Part shown: piece after piece, positions 7,388-15,532 of the stretch | Numbering within the stretch: position 1 is the stretch's first letter | Layout of the letters: each line of letters starts with the position of its first letter | Assembly: GCA_910575755.1 (NCBI GenBank) | Contig: CAJTFO010000002.1 | Coordinates: 434,001 to 498,000, forward strand | Reading direction: 5' to 3' | DNA length: 64,000 nt | Source: Desulfovibrionaceae bacterium | Lineage (GTDB): Bacteria > Desulfobacterota > Desulfovibrionia > Desulfovibrionales > Desulfovibrionaceae | Program-made: the position numbers and the translations under genes | Notes under the pieces: generated by a model | Database searches by the model: none | What the model was told of the DNA's origin: nothing | Seen by the model: only the letters and a program-made list of their open reading frames with translations

Positions 7388-10027
7388 CTATGGATATGTG
7401 CGCGAGTCCGCGAATATCTGTGCCGTTTTGAGCAGACGCAGACGGGGCCGCAGATGTTCTTCAGACCCCAGCGGCGCAAGAACAGCCAGACAGAAAAGCA
7501 GAGGCGACAGATACTGGTTACGCCAGTCAGCCACAAATGTCACGGGCGCGTCAGGGCGGCCCGGATCCGCCTCCCAGCGCAGGAGAAGAGGACGGATATC
7601 CGTGTTGCGCGGCCCTTTTTTTGTTTCCCGTGCGAGGGGAAAGGCGGACAGCGCGGCGAAATCAGCGAAGCAGCGCGCCGCGGCGGCGTTTTCCCCGTGC
7701 GTGGGCAGGCGCAGGGAAAATCTCTCGGCCTCGGCCTGCTCTGTACGGCGACTTTTGTCCACCAGATCCACACGCAGTACAGACATGCCCGGCGGCAGCA
7801 GAGGGGCCAGACGAGCCGCCACGTCACGCGGCGCAAGCACGCTGTGCAGCGTCAGGGCGAACCATTCGGCGTTGCTTTCCACACCCACTGGAAGGGCGCG
7901 GCCAAAAGAAAGCAGAGGCAGCGGATGGAAGCCCTGAGAAAAGGCCAGGGGCAGGGCCGCCCGGCGCAGCGCGCGCTCCAGCACGGCTTGCAGTTCCAGT
8001 TGACTCAGGCAGGAACTGCCGCCCGTTTTGCTGTGCCAGATGCGATACTGGGCCGCCTTGCGGGTGAGTTGCGCAGCGATGCGGGGCGGTTGGCTGGACT
8101 GGGCGCGGCAGATCAGCCGGCCCTCCTCGTCACGATGCGGCTCGTGCGCCTTCTGATCGCGCTGCGTGAAAATCAGGCGATTGCGGTGCAGGGGAATATC
8201 CGCGCTGGCCGTGCCGGCGGCGTGCGGCAGCAGTGAGGGCGCGGCCCCGGTGTCGCACGCGCCGCATTGGCGGCAGGCCCCGTAGCGGCAATCCCCGGTG
8301 CTTGTTCCGGCCAGAGCGCGCTCGCGCTCGCGCAGCAGAAAGGACTCGGACACCCCGGCTTCCAGGTGGCTCCAGGGCAGGGACGCGCCCGGCTGGCGCG
8401 CGCCTGTGCAGGCTTGCGCGCTGATGCCGCATTCTTCCAGAGCTTCCAGCCAGGGCGCGAGGTCAAAGCCTTCCATCCAGCTGCAAAAAATGGCTCCCTT
8501 GCGGTATGCCTTTTCCACCACATCGGCCATGCGGCGGTCCGCGCGGGACAAGATTCCTTCAAGATGGCTCATGTCCGGCTCATGCCAGCGGAGCTTCAGG
8601 CATTTCTGGCCCTTGAACAGCTCTCGCACCAGGCGCACCCGGCGGCTGATTTCTTCCCGGCTGATCTGGGCTTCCCACTGGAAGGGCGTGAAAGGCTTGG
8701 GCACAAAGGGCGACAGGGCCGCCGTCACCTGGAGGCGCGGGCCGCCGCGTCCGGCGGCGTCGCGCACCTTGCGGCAGAGTTCGGCTATGGCGGCCAGATC
8801 TTCGTCCGTTTCCGTGGGCAGGCCGATCATGAAGTAAAGCTTGACCTGCCGCCAGCCGTGTTCCAGCAGTTTCTGGGCGTGCAGCAGCAAATCCTCCTCG
8901 CTGACGCCCTTGTTGATGACGTCGCGCAGGCGCTGGCTGCCCGCCTCCGGGGCCAGAGTGCAGCCGGTGCGGCGCAGATCGGCCATGCGTTCAATGATCT
9001 CGTCATCAATGGAACCCACGCGCAGGGACGGCAGGGAAAGGCTGATCTGCTCGCGCGCGCAGCGGTCCAGCACGTCGTGGCAGAGGGTCTTGAGGGCGGA
9101 AAAGTCGCCGGTGCTCAGGGAAAGGAAGGAAATTTCGTCGAAGCCTGTTTCGCGCAGACAGTCATCCAGCAGGCTGGCGATAGTGGCCAGGGAGCGTTCG
9201 CGCACGGGCCGGTACACCATGCCCGCGTGGCAGAAGCGACAGCCGCGCGTGCAGCCGCGCGCGATTTCCAGGGAAAGACGGTTGTGCACCGCGCCCACGG
9301 GAACCACCTGCCGGGTGGGGTAGACCGCCGTATTCAGATCCGCCACGATGCGGCGCGCCGGGCGGGTATAGTCGGGCAGCAGCGGGACAGGCGCGCCGCC
9401 CTCCCCGGCGGAAAAAAGCGAGGGCACATACACGCCGGGAATCAGCCGGGCCTCGCGCAGCAGTTGATCACGGCTCCAGCCCTGATCCAGAGCGCGTTCC
9501 AGCAAGCGCAGCACATCGGGCAGGCTCTCCTCTCCGTCGCCCAGAATCATCAGATCCATGAAGGGCGTCAAGGGTTCGGCGCTCAGCAGCGCGCCCCCGC
9601 CGGCAATGACCAGCGGGCAGACCGTCAGATCCTGGCTGCGCCGGGCCGAGCGCAGGGGAATGCCGGCCAGATCCAGCATATAGAGCACATTGGTGTAACA
9701 AAGCTCATGGGTGATGGAAAAGGCCACGCAATGCAGGCGGGCCAGCGGCGTGTCTGATTCAAGCGTGCAGAGCGGGGCGCTGTGAGCCTTGAGAACGGCT
9801 GCGGCCTCGCGATCCGGGGCCATGACCCGTTCGGCCCACCAGCCCTCGCGGGCGTTGACAATGCCATAAAGAATTTTCTGCCCCAGGTAGGACATGCCCA
9901 CTTCATAGGTATCGGGAAAAGCCAGGGCCAGACGCAGACGCGTCCGCGCGGGGTCTTTGCGGCAGGCGCCGTCCTCTATGCCGGCATAGCGGCTGGGTTT
10001 GGGCAGCAGGGGCAGAAGCTCGCGCAT
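7388..10027 (-). CDS. Radical SAM protein fused to a C-terminal DUF2344 domain (TIGR03960-TIGR03936 type)
   Basis: An 879-residue two-part protein. Residues 1-230 form a B12-binding-like Rossmann region (ALAFPDTYEVGMSYLGQKIL). Residues 250-480 form the radical SAM core with the cluster-binding motif RGCTRGCRFCH (Cys259, Cys263, Cys266). A cysteine-rich linker follows near residue 590 (CRYGACRQCGACDTG). From about residue 660 comes a DUF2344 domain (HSKTGGSSCLSQLELQAVLER). In several bacteria the two parts are separate adjacent genes lying near RNase E/G, which suggests an RNA-related modification. No substrate is established, so no symbol is given. Here it stands alone between a small conserved gene and a hypothetical gene, with a terminator upstream. 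Confidence 0.9.
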   Translation of the reverse strand: MRELLPLLPKPSRYAGIEDGACRKDPARTRLRLALAFPDTYEVGMSYLGQKILYGIVNAREGWWAERVMAPDREAAAVLKAHSAPLCTLESDTPLARLHCVAFSITHELCYTNVLYMLDLAGIPLRSARRSQDLTVCPLVIAGGGALLSAEPLTPFMDLMILGDGEESLPDVLRLLERALDQGWSRDQLLREARLIPGVYVPSLFSAGEGGAPVPLLPDYTRPARRIVADLNTAVYPTRQVVPVGAVHNRLSLEIARGCTRGCRFCHAGMVYRPVRERSLATIASLLDDCLRETGFDEISFLSLSTGDFSALKTLCHDVLDRCAREQISLSLPSLRVGSIDDEIIERMADLRRTGCTLAPEAGSQRLRDVINKGVSEEDLLLHAQKLLEHGWRQVKLYFMIGLPTETDEDLAAIAELCRKVRDAAGRGGPRLQVTAALSPFVPKPFTPFQWEAQISREEISRRVRLVRELFKGQKCLKLRWHEPDMSHLEGILSRADRRMADVVEKAYRKGAIFCSWMEGFDLAPWLEALEECGISAQACTGARQPGASLPWSHLEAGVSESFLLRERERALAGTSTGDCRYGACRQCGACDTGAAPSLLPHAAGTASADIPLHRNRLIFTQRDQKAHEPHRDEEGRLICRAQSSQPPRIAAQLTRKAAQYRIWHSKTGGSSCLSQLELQAVLERALRRAALPLAFSQGFHPLPLLSFGRALPVGVESNAEWFALTLHSVLAPRDVAARLAPLLPPGMSVLRVDLVDKSRRTEQAEAERFSLRLPTHGENAAAARCFADFAALSAFPLARETKKGPRNTDIRPLLLRWEADPGRPDAPVTFVADWRNQYLSPLLFCLAVLAPLGSEEHLRPRLRLLKTAQIFADSRTYP

Positions 10028-10053
10028 ACTATCCTCATTCGGGCCGGGAGTAT

Positions 10054-10078
10054 AAAAAAGGCGGCGCTCAACGCCGCC
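10054..10078 (-). terminator. Terminator after the 10172-10510 gene
   Basis: On the minus strand GGCGGCG-TTGAG-CGCCGCC is followed by a six-T run (complement of 10054-10059). It separates the small upstream gene from the radical SAM gene. Confidence 0.8.
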
Positions 10079-10171
10079 TCCAGACTGATGGCAAACCCCG
10101 CTCCACGCGGTTTGCGCCGCCAGCGGCGCACCGCCGCTGTTGAAAAACCGAGATATCCGGAACAGTTTGTT

Positions 10172-10510
10172 CTACTTGATCAGGCCGCTGCCGCCGGGCA
10201 CGGGGCCGGACCCGAACTGCATCTTGCCCAGACCGCCCGCCACCGTGAGGTTGGTGCTGGCTTCAATGTATTTATCCTGAAGTTCCTTGGGGGTATCGGC
10301 ATAGCGGTAGAGGAAGGTCTTGCCCTCCAGTGTGCCGCTGAAGTTGGGTTCAAAGGGATAACCATAGGGCAGCATCATCATCTGCACGCCCTGCTGGGTG
10401 GGAATGCTCTGGATGGCGGCCACATCGTTGAGGCAGTCTTTTTCCTGATCATATTTGCCGATGACCAGTTCGCCCGTCACCAGCTTCATCAAGCGGATAT
10501 CATAAGCCAT
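10172..10510 (-). CDS. Conserved hypothetical protein, possible Sm/SH3-like small barrel
   Basis: A 112-residue protein starting MAYDIRLMKLVTGELVIGKY. The start is set by GAGGAG seven bases before the ATG; the frame is open nine codons further. The opening (short strand, TGE turn, IGK strand) and the segment GTLEGKTFLYRYADTPKEL resemble small beta-barrel proteins of the Sm/SH3 type found in some bacteria and phages. That is inference from pattern only. The tail is Gly/Pro-rich (FGSGPVPGGSGLIK), suggesting a flexible end. It is divergent from rnc and ends at its own terminator. Confidence 0.75.
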   Translation of the reverse strand: MAYDIRLMKLVTGELVIGKYDQEKDCLNDVAAIQSIPTQQGVQMMMLPYGYPFEPNFSGTLEGKTFLYRYADTPKELQDKYIEASTNLTVAGGLGKMQFGSGPVPGGSGLIK

Positions 10511-10612
10511 GCTTTGCTCCTCATAAGTAAGTTGCATTTAGGTAGGCATTGGGCGGGCGCATGTCAAGGGATTTTCTGTTGCCATCAGCCGCAAAACGGA
10601 TACATTGCGGGC

Positions 10613-11371
10613 ATGAACACTGTTGATTTTTCCCCCCGCGCGGCGCTTCCGCGGGAGCGCGCTGTTCTGGAAGAACGGCTGGATCATGTCTTTGCCCGCC
10701 CGGAACTGCTTGATCTGGCCCTGACCCACAGTTCCTGGGCCAATGAGTGCGGCGGCCAGCGGCACAATGAGCGGCAGGAGTTTCTGGGCGACGCGGTGCT
10801 GGAGCTCTGCGTTTCCTGGGAATTGTTCCGCCGTTTTCCCAAAGCCCGTGAAGGGGAGCTGACCAAACTGCGCGCGCGGCTGGTGAGCACCGTGAGCCTG
10901 GCCGAACGGGCGCGGCAGCTGGGCCTGGACGGCCTGCTGAAATTGGGCAGGGGGGAGGAGCGCCAGGGCGGGCGTGAGCGGGATTCAGTTCTCAGCGATG
11001 TGCTGGAGGCGGTGCTTGCCGCCGTTTACGAAGATGGAGGATTTGCCGCCGCGCAAAAGGCGGTGGCCCGCATTTTTGAACAGCATTGGCCGCAGACTGC
11101 CGGCCAGACGCAAAAAAAGGATTGCAAGACGCGCTTGCAGGAAATGGCGCAACAGTTGTTCAAGGATCGACCGGTTTATGCCCTGCTGGCAAGCCACGGG
11201 CCCGAACACGCCAAAATTTTTGAGGTTTCTCTGCATCTGCCGGACGGCAGAGAGTTCATGGCCAGCGGCACAAGCTGCAAGAAAGCCGAACAGGAAGCCG
11301 CCCGTCTGGCCTTGCTCGCGCTGGAAGCGGCAGGGAAGCATTCAAGCATGTGTCCATCATCCACACCATAG
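10613..11371 (+). CDS. rnc: Ribonuclease III
   Basis: A 252-residue double-strand-specific endoribonuclease that processes rRNA precursors and structured mRNAs. The catalytic signature NERQEFLGDAVLEL lies at residues 52-65, with the second acidic pair in DVLEAVLAAVY. The C-terminal double-stranded RNA binding domain starts near residue 165 (KTRLQEMAQQL) and includes the GTSCKKAEQEAARLAL helix. The length is usual for the family. No clear Shine-Dalgarno sequence precedes the ATG. The era and recO genes that often follow rnc in other phyla are absent; a convergent flagellin gene lies downstream. Confidence 0.95.
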   Translation: MNTVDFSPRAALPRERAVLEERLDHVFARPELLDLALTHSSWANECGGQRHNERQEFLGDAVLELCVSWELFRRFPKAREGELTKLRARLVSTVSLAERARQLGLDGLLKLGRGEERQGGRERDSVLSDVLEAVLAAVYEDGGFAAAQKAVARIFEQHWPQTAGQTQKKDCKTRLQEMAQQLFKDRPVYALLASHGPEHAKIFEVSLHLPDGREFMASGTSCKKAEQEAARLALLALEAAGKHSSMCPSSTP

Positions 11372-11419
11372 CGTGACATCTCACAGGGGAGACGCCGGGC
11401 CGGAAAGTCTGGCCTGGCC

Positions 11420-11444
11420 GGTCCGGGGGCACAGCCCCCGGACC
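11420..11444. terminator. Strong hairpin between rnc and flagellin
   Basis: Perfect 11-bp GC-rich stem GGTCCGGGGGC with an ACA loop between two convergent genes. It lacks a long T-run, so termination efficiency is uncertain, but the position fits a shared terminator. Confidence 0.65.
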
Positions 11445-11482
11445 TCCCGTCTTTGGTCTGCCATAGCCTATATGAAGATGAC

Positions 11483-12391
11483 CTAACCGCCGATGAGCTG
11501 CATGGCCATCTGGGGCAGCGAGTTGGCTTGCGAGAGCATGGCCACCGCGCTCTGACTCAAAATCTGGTTCCTGACAAACTGCGTCATTTCCGTGGCCACG
11601 TCCACATCGGAAATGCGGGATTCCGCGGCCTGAAGATTTTCAGCCTGCGTGTTCAGGTTGGTGATGGTGTTTTCCAGGCGGTTCTGCACGGCGCCCAGAT
11701 GCGCGCGGATCTTGTCCTTGGACACGATGGCGTTGTTCAGGGCCACCAGCGACTTCTGGGCCGCCTCCTGGGTGGAGACGGTGCCGCCGTCGCGCAGCTG
11801 CCCCGTGTCCCCGTCGATGGCCTGATTGCCCACGCCCAGGGCCGAAGCCGTGCAGTTGCCGATGGTGATGTAGTAATAGTCCTCGGCGGAATCGTTGCCG
11901 GTGCCGAAGTGGATCTTCAGCTTGCCGGTGGAGGTCATCTTGCTGCCGTCATGCACGCTGCTTGACAGGTTGCCGTCCAGCAGTTTGATGCCGTTGAAGT
12001 CCGTGGCATTGGCGATACGGGTAATTTCCGAGGCCATGGCCTGATATTCGGATTCGATCATCAGACGCTGGGTGGAGTCATATGTGCCGGTGGCGGCCTG
12101 TTCGGCCAGCTCTTTCATGCGGGTCAATTTTTCGTCGATGACGCCCAGAGCGCCGTCAGCGGTCTGAATCATGGAAATAGCGTCATTGGCGTTGCGCGCG
12201 CCCTGTTGCAGGGTGGCGATGTCCGCGCGCTGCAACTCGCGGATGGCCAGGCCGGCGGCATCGTCCGCCGCGCTGTTGACGCGCAGACCAGTGGACAGGC
12301 GTTGCGTCGAAGTAGCCAGCCTGCTGTAGTGCGCGTTCAAATGCCGGGCCGTGTTGGCGGCCATCATATTGTGGTTAATGACCAAAGACAT
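11483..12391 (-). CDS. fliC: Flagellin
   Basis: A 302-residue filament subunit. The conserved N-terminal D0/D1 region (MSLVINHNMMAANTARHLN, then a segment around LSTGLRVNSAADDAAGLAI) and the C-terminal D1/D0 region (SRISDVDVATEMTQFVRNQI ending LPQMAMQLIGG) are intact. The central domain is short and variable, with several Ser/Thr residues that could be O-glycosylated. An ideal AGGAGGTG precedes the ATG, and a sigma-54 promoter lies about 50 bases upstream. It is downstream of, but transcribed separately from, the flgE-flgD-fliK cluster on the same strand. Other flagellin copies elsewhere in the genome cannot be excluded. Confidence 0.96.
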   Translation of the reverse strand: MSLVINHNMMAANTARHLNAHYSRLATSTQRLSTGLRVNSAADDAAGLAIRELQRADIATLQQGARNANDAISMIQTADGALGVIDEKLTRMKELAEQAATGTYDSTQRLMIESEYQAMASEITRIANATDFNGIKLLDGNLSSSVHDGSKMTSTGKLKIHFGTGNDSAEDYYYITIGNCTASALGVGNQAIDGDTGQLRDGGTVSTQEAAQKSLVALNNAIVSKDKIRAHLGAVQNRLENTITNLNTQAENLQAAESRISDVDVATEMTQFVRNQILSQSAVAMLSQANSLPQMAMQLIGG

Positions 12392-12438
12392 GGAACACCT
12401 CCTGGGTGGTTGACTTGACTAAGTTGTGCCCATATTTA

Positions 12439-12454
12439 TGCAATGCGTGTGCCA
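12439..12454 (-). promoter_or_regulatory. Sigma-54 promoter of the flagellin gene
   Basis: On the minus strand TGGCACACGCATTGCA, matching TGGCACG-N4-TTGCA at all but one position with exact GG-N10-GC spacing. Transcription should start about 12 bases on, giving a 5' leader of about 35-40 bases that contains the AGGAGGTG ribosome binding site. Confidence 0.8.
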
Positions 12455-12718
12455 GTGTTAATTTTATAATATATTTAAATGTGTTATGTGGGATGCAAAA
12501 AGATGGGGGAAAATTTTTTCTGCCTGTTTATGTTGAATTTTTGGCGCGTTACGCCAGGGCGGCAGACTTGGCCCGCATCTCTGCCGCCGGGGCGGGGGAG
12601 TGATGCGCGCCTGCCTGGCGCGGACAGGCAATAATGGCCCGCCCGGCACAATTCGTCCCCCGCCTTGTTTCCCGGAAGGACGCAGGAAATTTTTTCTTTC
12701 GCGGCGCGCGCATACGCA

Positions 12719-12747
12719 AAAGCGCCGGCCATGGAGGCCGGCGCTTT
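12719..12747 (-). terminator. Terminator downstream of flgE (distal)
   Basis: Perfect 12-bp stem AAAGCGCCGGCC with a 5-base loop. Read on the minus strand it ends in four T residues. Confidence 0.75.
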
Positions 12748-12787
12748 GCACGGAGAAAGCCGGATTGCAGCGCTATCCCTTCGCTGT

Positions 12788-12814
12788 GGAACGCCCGCGC
12801 CAGGCGGGCGTTCC
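12788..12814 (-). terminator. Hairpin downstream of flgE (proximal)
   Basis: Perfect 11-bp stem GGAACGCCCGC with a 5-base loop, 24 bases after the flgE stop. There is no T-run, so it is likely a stabilising or pause hairpin paired with the distal terminator. Confidence 0.55.
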
Positions 12815-12837
12815 CTGATCCGGGCGGCAGTCTCGGA

Positions 12838-14613
12838 CTACCGTTTCATGCTGATAACCGTTTCAAGCATGGTATCCACAGTGGTGATGCCCTTGGAGTT
12901 GGCCTGGAAACCGCGCTGGGTCGTGATCATCTGCACGAACTCACGGGTCATGTCCACGTTGGACTGCTCTATATTATACGCGGTGGTTGATCCGAAACCG
13001 GCGTCATTGGGCACGCCCTGACGCGCCTTGCCGGATTTTTTGGTTTCGGAGAAAAGATTGCCGCCTTCCCGGTACAGTCCCTGGGGGCTGTCAAAATCGC
13101 AGAGCAGCAATTGCCACAGGGCCATGGTTTCGCCATTGTCATAGGAACCATAAACGATGCCGTTTTCATCAATCTGATAGGTGCTCAGAATGCCGGCGGA
13201 ATAGCCGTCCGCGTCCGAATCCTGCACCACTGACTTGCCCTGCTTGAGGAAGCTGGCGTTGGTCTCCCGGTTGGGGGACGACATAACGGCGCCCTTGGTG
13301 GAGAAATCAATAGCTGGAGGCGTGCCGGTCTGCCCCTTGGCCGTCAGATCCGCTAGGGATGTGGCGGTGGCGGGCTCCCAGCTGTTGGCAGTGTTTCTGA
13401 GGCCCAGATCAAGCTCAATGATGTAGTCTTCCGCGATGCTGTCGCCGTTGGCCGCCTTTTCAGACACGCTGTTGGCCAGAGGCTTGCCGTCGAAGTTGGC
13501 CGTGAACACGGGCAGACCATTGCTGGACATCTTGGTGGGCTGCCAGGAGGTCATATCGTTAGGATCCAGAGCGCAAGGATCGCCATCCGCCTGGTTGGCG
13601 GTGGCGCCATAGGTGTAGGCCGTCTGGTTGACCAACTGACCGCTTTCATTGAAGATCAGATGCCCTGTCATCAGCACGCCGGCTTTCTCGGTGCCGGCAA
13701 AAGAGGTTGCGTTTTCTATCAGGGGGTTGCCGTCCTTATCGTAGCCGGTAATGTTGCCTCCGAAAGTGCGGTTGTCCTCGGACGGGGGAATGGTCACCAG
13801 ATATTCGTACACCGTATAGCCCGAGGGGAGACCCTTGATTTCATAGTCGTCGCTCTTCAGAGCCACCTGATCGTAATAGACGGACAAGGTGTGCTTGGTG
13901 CCGCCCTGGTCGTAGATGTCAATGTCGGATTTGCCCGTATAGGCGGTGCTGGCCAGCGGCGTGTCAGATTTTCCGTCCCACTGGCTCCACAGGGCGGCCA
14001 TGGGATCTTCGGAGTTGGTGGTTCTGTCGTTGCCCGCGTCGGTGCTCAGGCCCATGGTAAAGGAAACGCTGTGGGTCTGTTTGGGCGGCAGATTCCACAT
14101 GTCCAGCACAATATCCGTGGGCGTGCCGCTGCCCACATAGGAGGATTCCGCCGAAGACAGGCTGCCCAGGCTGGTGGCGCCGCGGTTGAAGGTCAGGTTT
14201 GTGGAATTGTCCACACGCCAGCCCTGCACGCGCAGACCCTGGGGGTTGATGAGCTGGCGGTCCTTGTCGAAATAGAAATCGCCGGCGCGGGTGTAATACA
14301 TTTCGTCAGAGTTGGGCTTGCGCACCTTGAAGTAGCCGTTGCCGTCGATGGCCAGATCGGAACCGCTGTTGGTGCTTTCAAACGAACCCTGGGAAAAATC
14401 GCCCAGCACGGCATAGGTGTTCACGCCGGCGCCGATCTGGGTGGGCCCGCTGGCGCTGCCCGCGCCCAGATACAGATAGTCATTGAAGTCCATGCGCTGG
14501 CTCTTGAAGCCGATGGTGCTCACGTTGGCGAGATTGTTGCCCACCACGTTCATCTTGTTGCCGTGAGCGATCAGACCGGAAACGCTGGTCCACATGCTGG
14601 CTGAAAGGCCCAT
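12838..14613 (-). CDS. flgE: Flagellar hook protein FlgE
   Basis: A 591-residue structural protein of the flagellar hook. The N-terminus has the rod/hook signature (LIAHGNKMNVVGNNLANVST, followed by IGFKSQ) and an LAIDGNGYFKV segment near residue 86. The C-terminus carries the matching hook motif (YNIEQSNVDMTREFVQMITT and a following QRGFQANSKGI). The large middle (residues 150-480) is the surface-exposed D2/D3 region and is longer than in enteric FlgE, as is common in this lineage. GGAGGAAG precedes the ATG. It follows flgD by about 73 bases in the same direction. Confidence 0.95.
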   Translation of the reverse strand: MGLSASMWTSVSGLIAHGNKMNVVGNNLANVSTIGFKSQRMDFNDYLYLGAGSASGPTQIGAGVNTYAVLGDFSQGSFESTNSGSDLAIDGNGYFKVRKPNSDEMYYTRAGDFYFDKDRQLINPQGLRVQGWRVDNSTNLTFNRGATSLGSLSSAESSYVGSGTPTDIVLDMWNLPPKQTHSVSFTMGLSTDAGNDRTTNSEDPMAALWSQWDGKSDTPLASTAYTGKSDIDIYDQGGTKHTLSVYYDQVALKSDDYEIKGLPSGYTVYEYLVTIPPSEDNRTFGGNITGYDKDGNPLIENATSFAGTEKAGVLMTGHLIFNESGQLVNQTAYTYGATANQADGDPCALDPNDMTSWQPTKMSSNGLPVFTANFDGKPLANSVSEKAANGDSIAEDYIIELDLGLRNTANSWEPATATSLADLTAKGQTGTPPAIDFSTKGAVMSSPNRETNASFLKQGKSVVQDSDADGYSAGILSTYQIDENGIVYGSYDNGETMALWQLLLCDFDSPQGLYREGGNLFSETKKSGKARQGVPNDAGFGSTTAYNIEQSNVDMTREFVQMITTQRGFQANSKGITTVDTMLETVISMKR

Positions 14614-14686
14614 AACTTCCTCCGTGTGTGCTTGGAATAGCTTGTTGTACGGCGGTTGCGCCGTCGGGATAGTTTATTGGTTGTAC

Positions 14687-15511
14687 TCAGGCGGTTGGTG
14701 ACGGGGTTTGTTCCGTATTTTCACCGCCGGCAGTTTCCGTGTTTCCTTCGCCGCCTTCGCCCCCGCCGGGCGTATTCTCGTCAGGCGGCGTTTCAGCGCC
14801 GTCATCCTTGTTGACCACCTTGGGTTCGGAAACCTGGCGCACATTGGCAAGCGGCATCAACTGCCCGCCGTCCAGGCCCAGATAGACTACGCCGTTTTGA
14901 TTGACCACGCCTGTCACCGTGGCGTCCACCACCTGATCGGAGATCACGGCTTCGCCGTCGGCATTGTAAGCGGCCAGCGAGACAGTATACACGCCGTCAG
15001 GGGCTACGGCGCCGGCAGTGGTCTTGCCGTCCCAGGTGAATTCGAAGGTGGGGCCGGCAGCCTTGCCGCTGATGTCTTCGGTGTAGACCGTATTGCCGTT
15101 GGCGTCCCTCACAGTCAGCACGCCCTTGGCCACGGTGTCGCCAAAAGCGTAGCGGAAGGTGCTCACCGTGGTTTCGCCGGCGCTGTTGGTGTTTTTGCCG
15201 ATGCTGTTGCCGGTAACAGTCACCTGCTTGCCGATATAGGAAGTGGCGTTGATCATCTGCTGGTTGTTGGTGGCTTCGGTCAGGCCTTCCATGCTCGTGT
15301 TCAGGTTCATGAGCTGTTCCAGGCTGGAGAATGACGCCAGTTGGGCGATAAATTCCTTATCCTCCATGGGATTGAGCGGATCCTGATACTTGAACTGGGT
15401 AACAAGCAGCAGCATGAAGGATTCTTTGTCCAGATTGCTGCCCTTCTGCTTGGAAAGGGCGGCATTGAACTCGTTATTGGTCTGCTTCAGGGCTTGCGAA
15501 ACGCTGGACAT
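14687..15511 (-). CDS. flgD: Flagellar hook capping protein FlgD
   Basis: A 274-residue scaffold that caps the growing hook. The diagnostic N-terminal stretch (ESFMLLLVTQFKYQDPLNPM then EDKEFIAQLASFSSLEQL) is complete. It is followed by the FlgD Ig-like region (FEFTWDGKTTAGAVAPDGVY) and a tail rich in Gly, Glu and Pro from about residue 240. That acidic low-complexity tail is unusual for FlgD and is probably disordered. It lies between fliK (21 bases upstream) and flgE, in the usual hook-assembly order. Confidence 0.95.
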   Translation of the reverse strand: MSSVSQALKQTNNEFNAALSKQKGSNLDKESFMLLLVTQFKYQDPLNPMEDKEFIAQLASFSSLEQLMNLNTSMEGLTEATNNQQMINATSYIGKQVTVTGNSIGKNTNSAGETTVSTFRYAFGDTVAKGVLTVRDANGNTVYTEDISGKAAGPTFEFTWDGKTTAGAVAPDGVYTVSLAAYNADGEAVISDQVVDATVTGVVNQNGVVYLGLDGGQLMPLANVRQVSEPKVVNKDDGAETPPDENTPGGGEGGEGNTETAGGENTEQTPSPTA

Positions 15512-15532
15512 GGCTTACTCCGCTTTGTCTGC

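Larger units (their letters stand above)
12392..12837. other. Intergenic region flagellin-flgE
   Basis: Holds the sigma-54 promoter of the flagellin gene (12439-12454), an AT-rich stretch of about 80 bases behind it that could serve for activator binding or bending, and the two terminator hairpins of flgE. No FlaG-like or other small gene is visible here. Confidence 0.6.

Noticed and set aside
12600..13021. Plus-strand frames between flagellin and flgE
   Set aside because: They cross the two flgE terminator hairpins and enter flgE antisense. They are Arg/Pro-rich without motifs.
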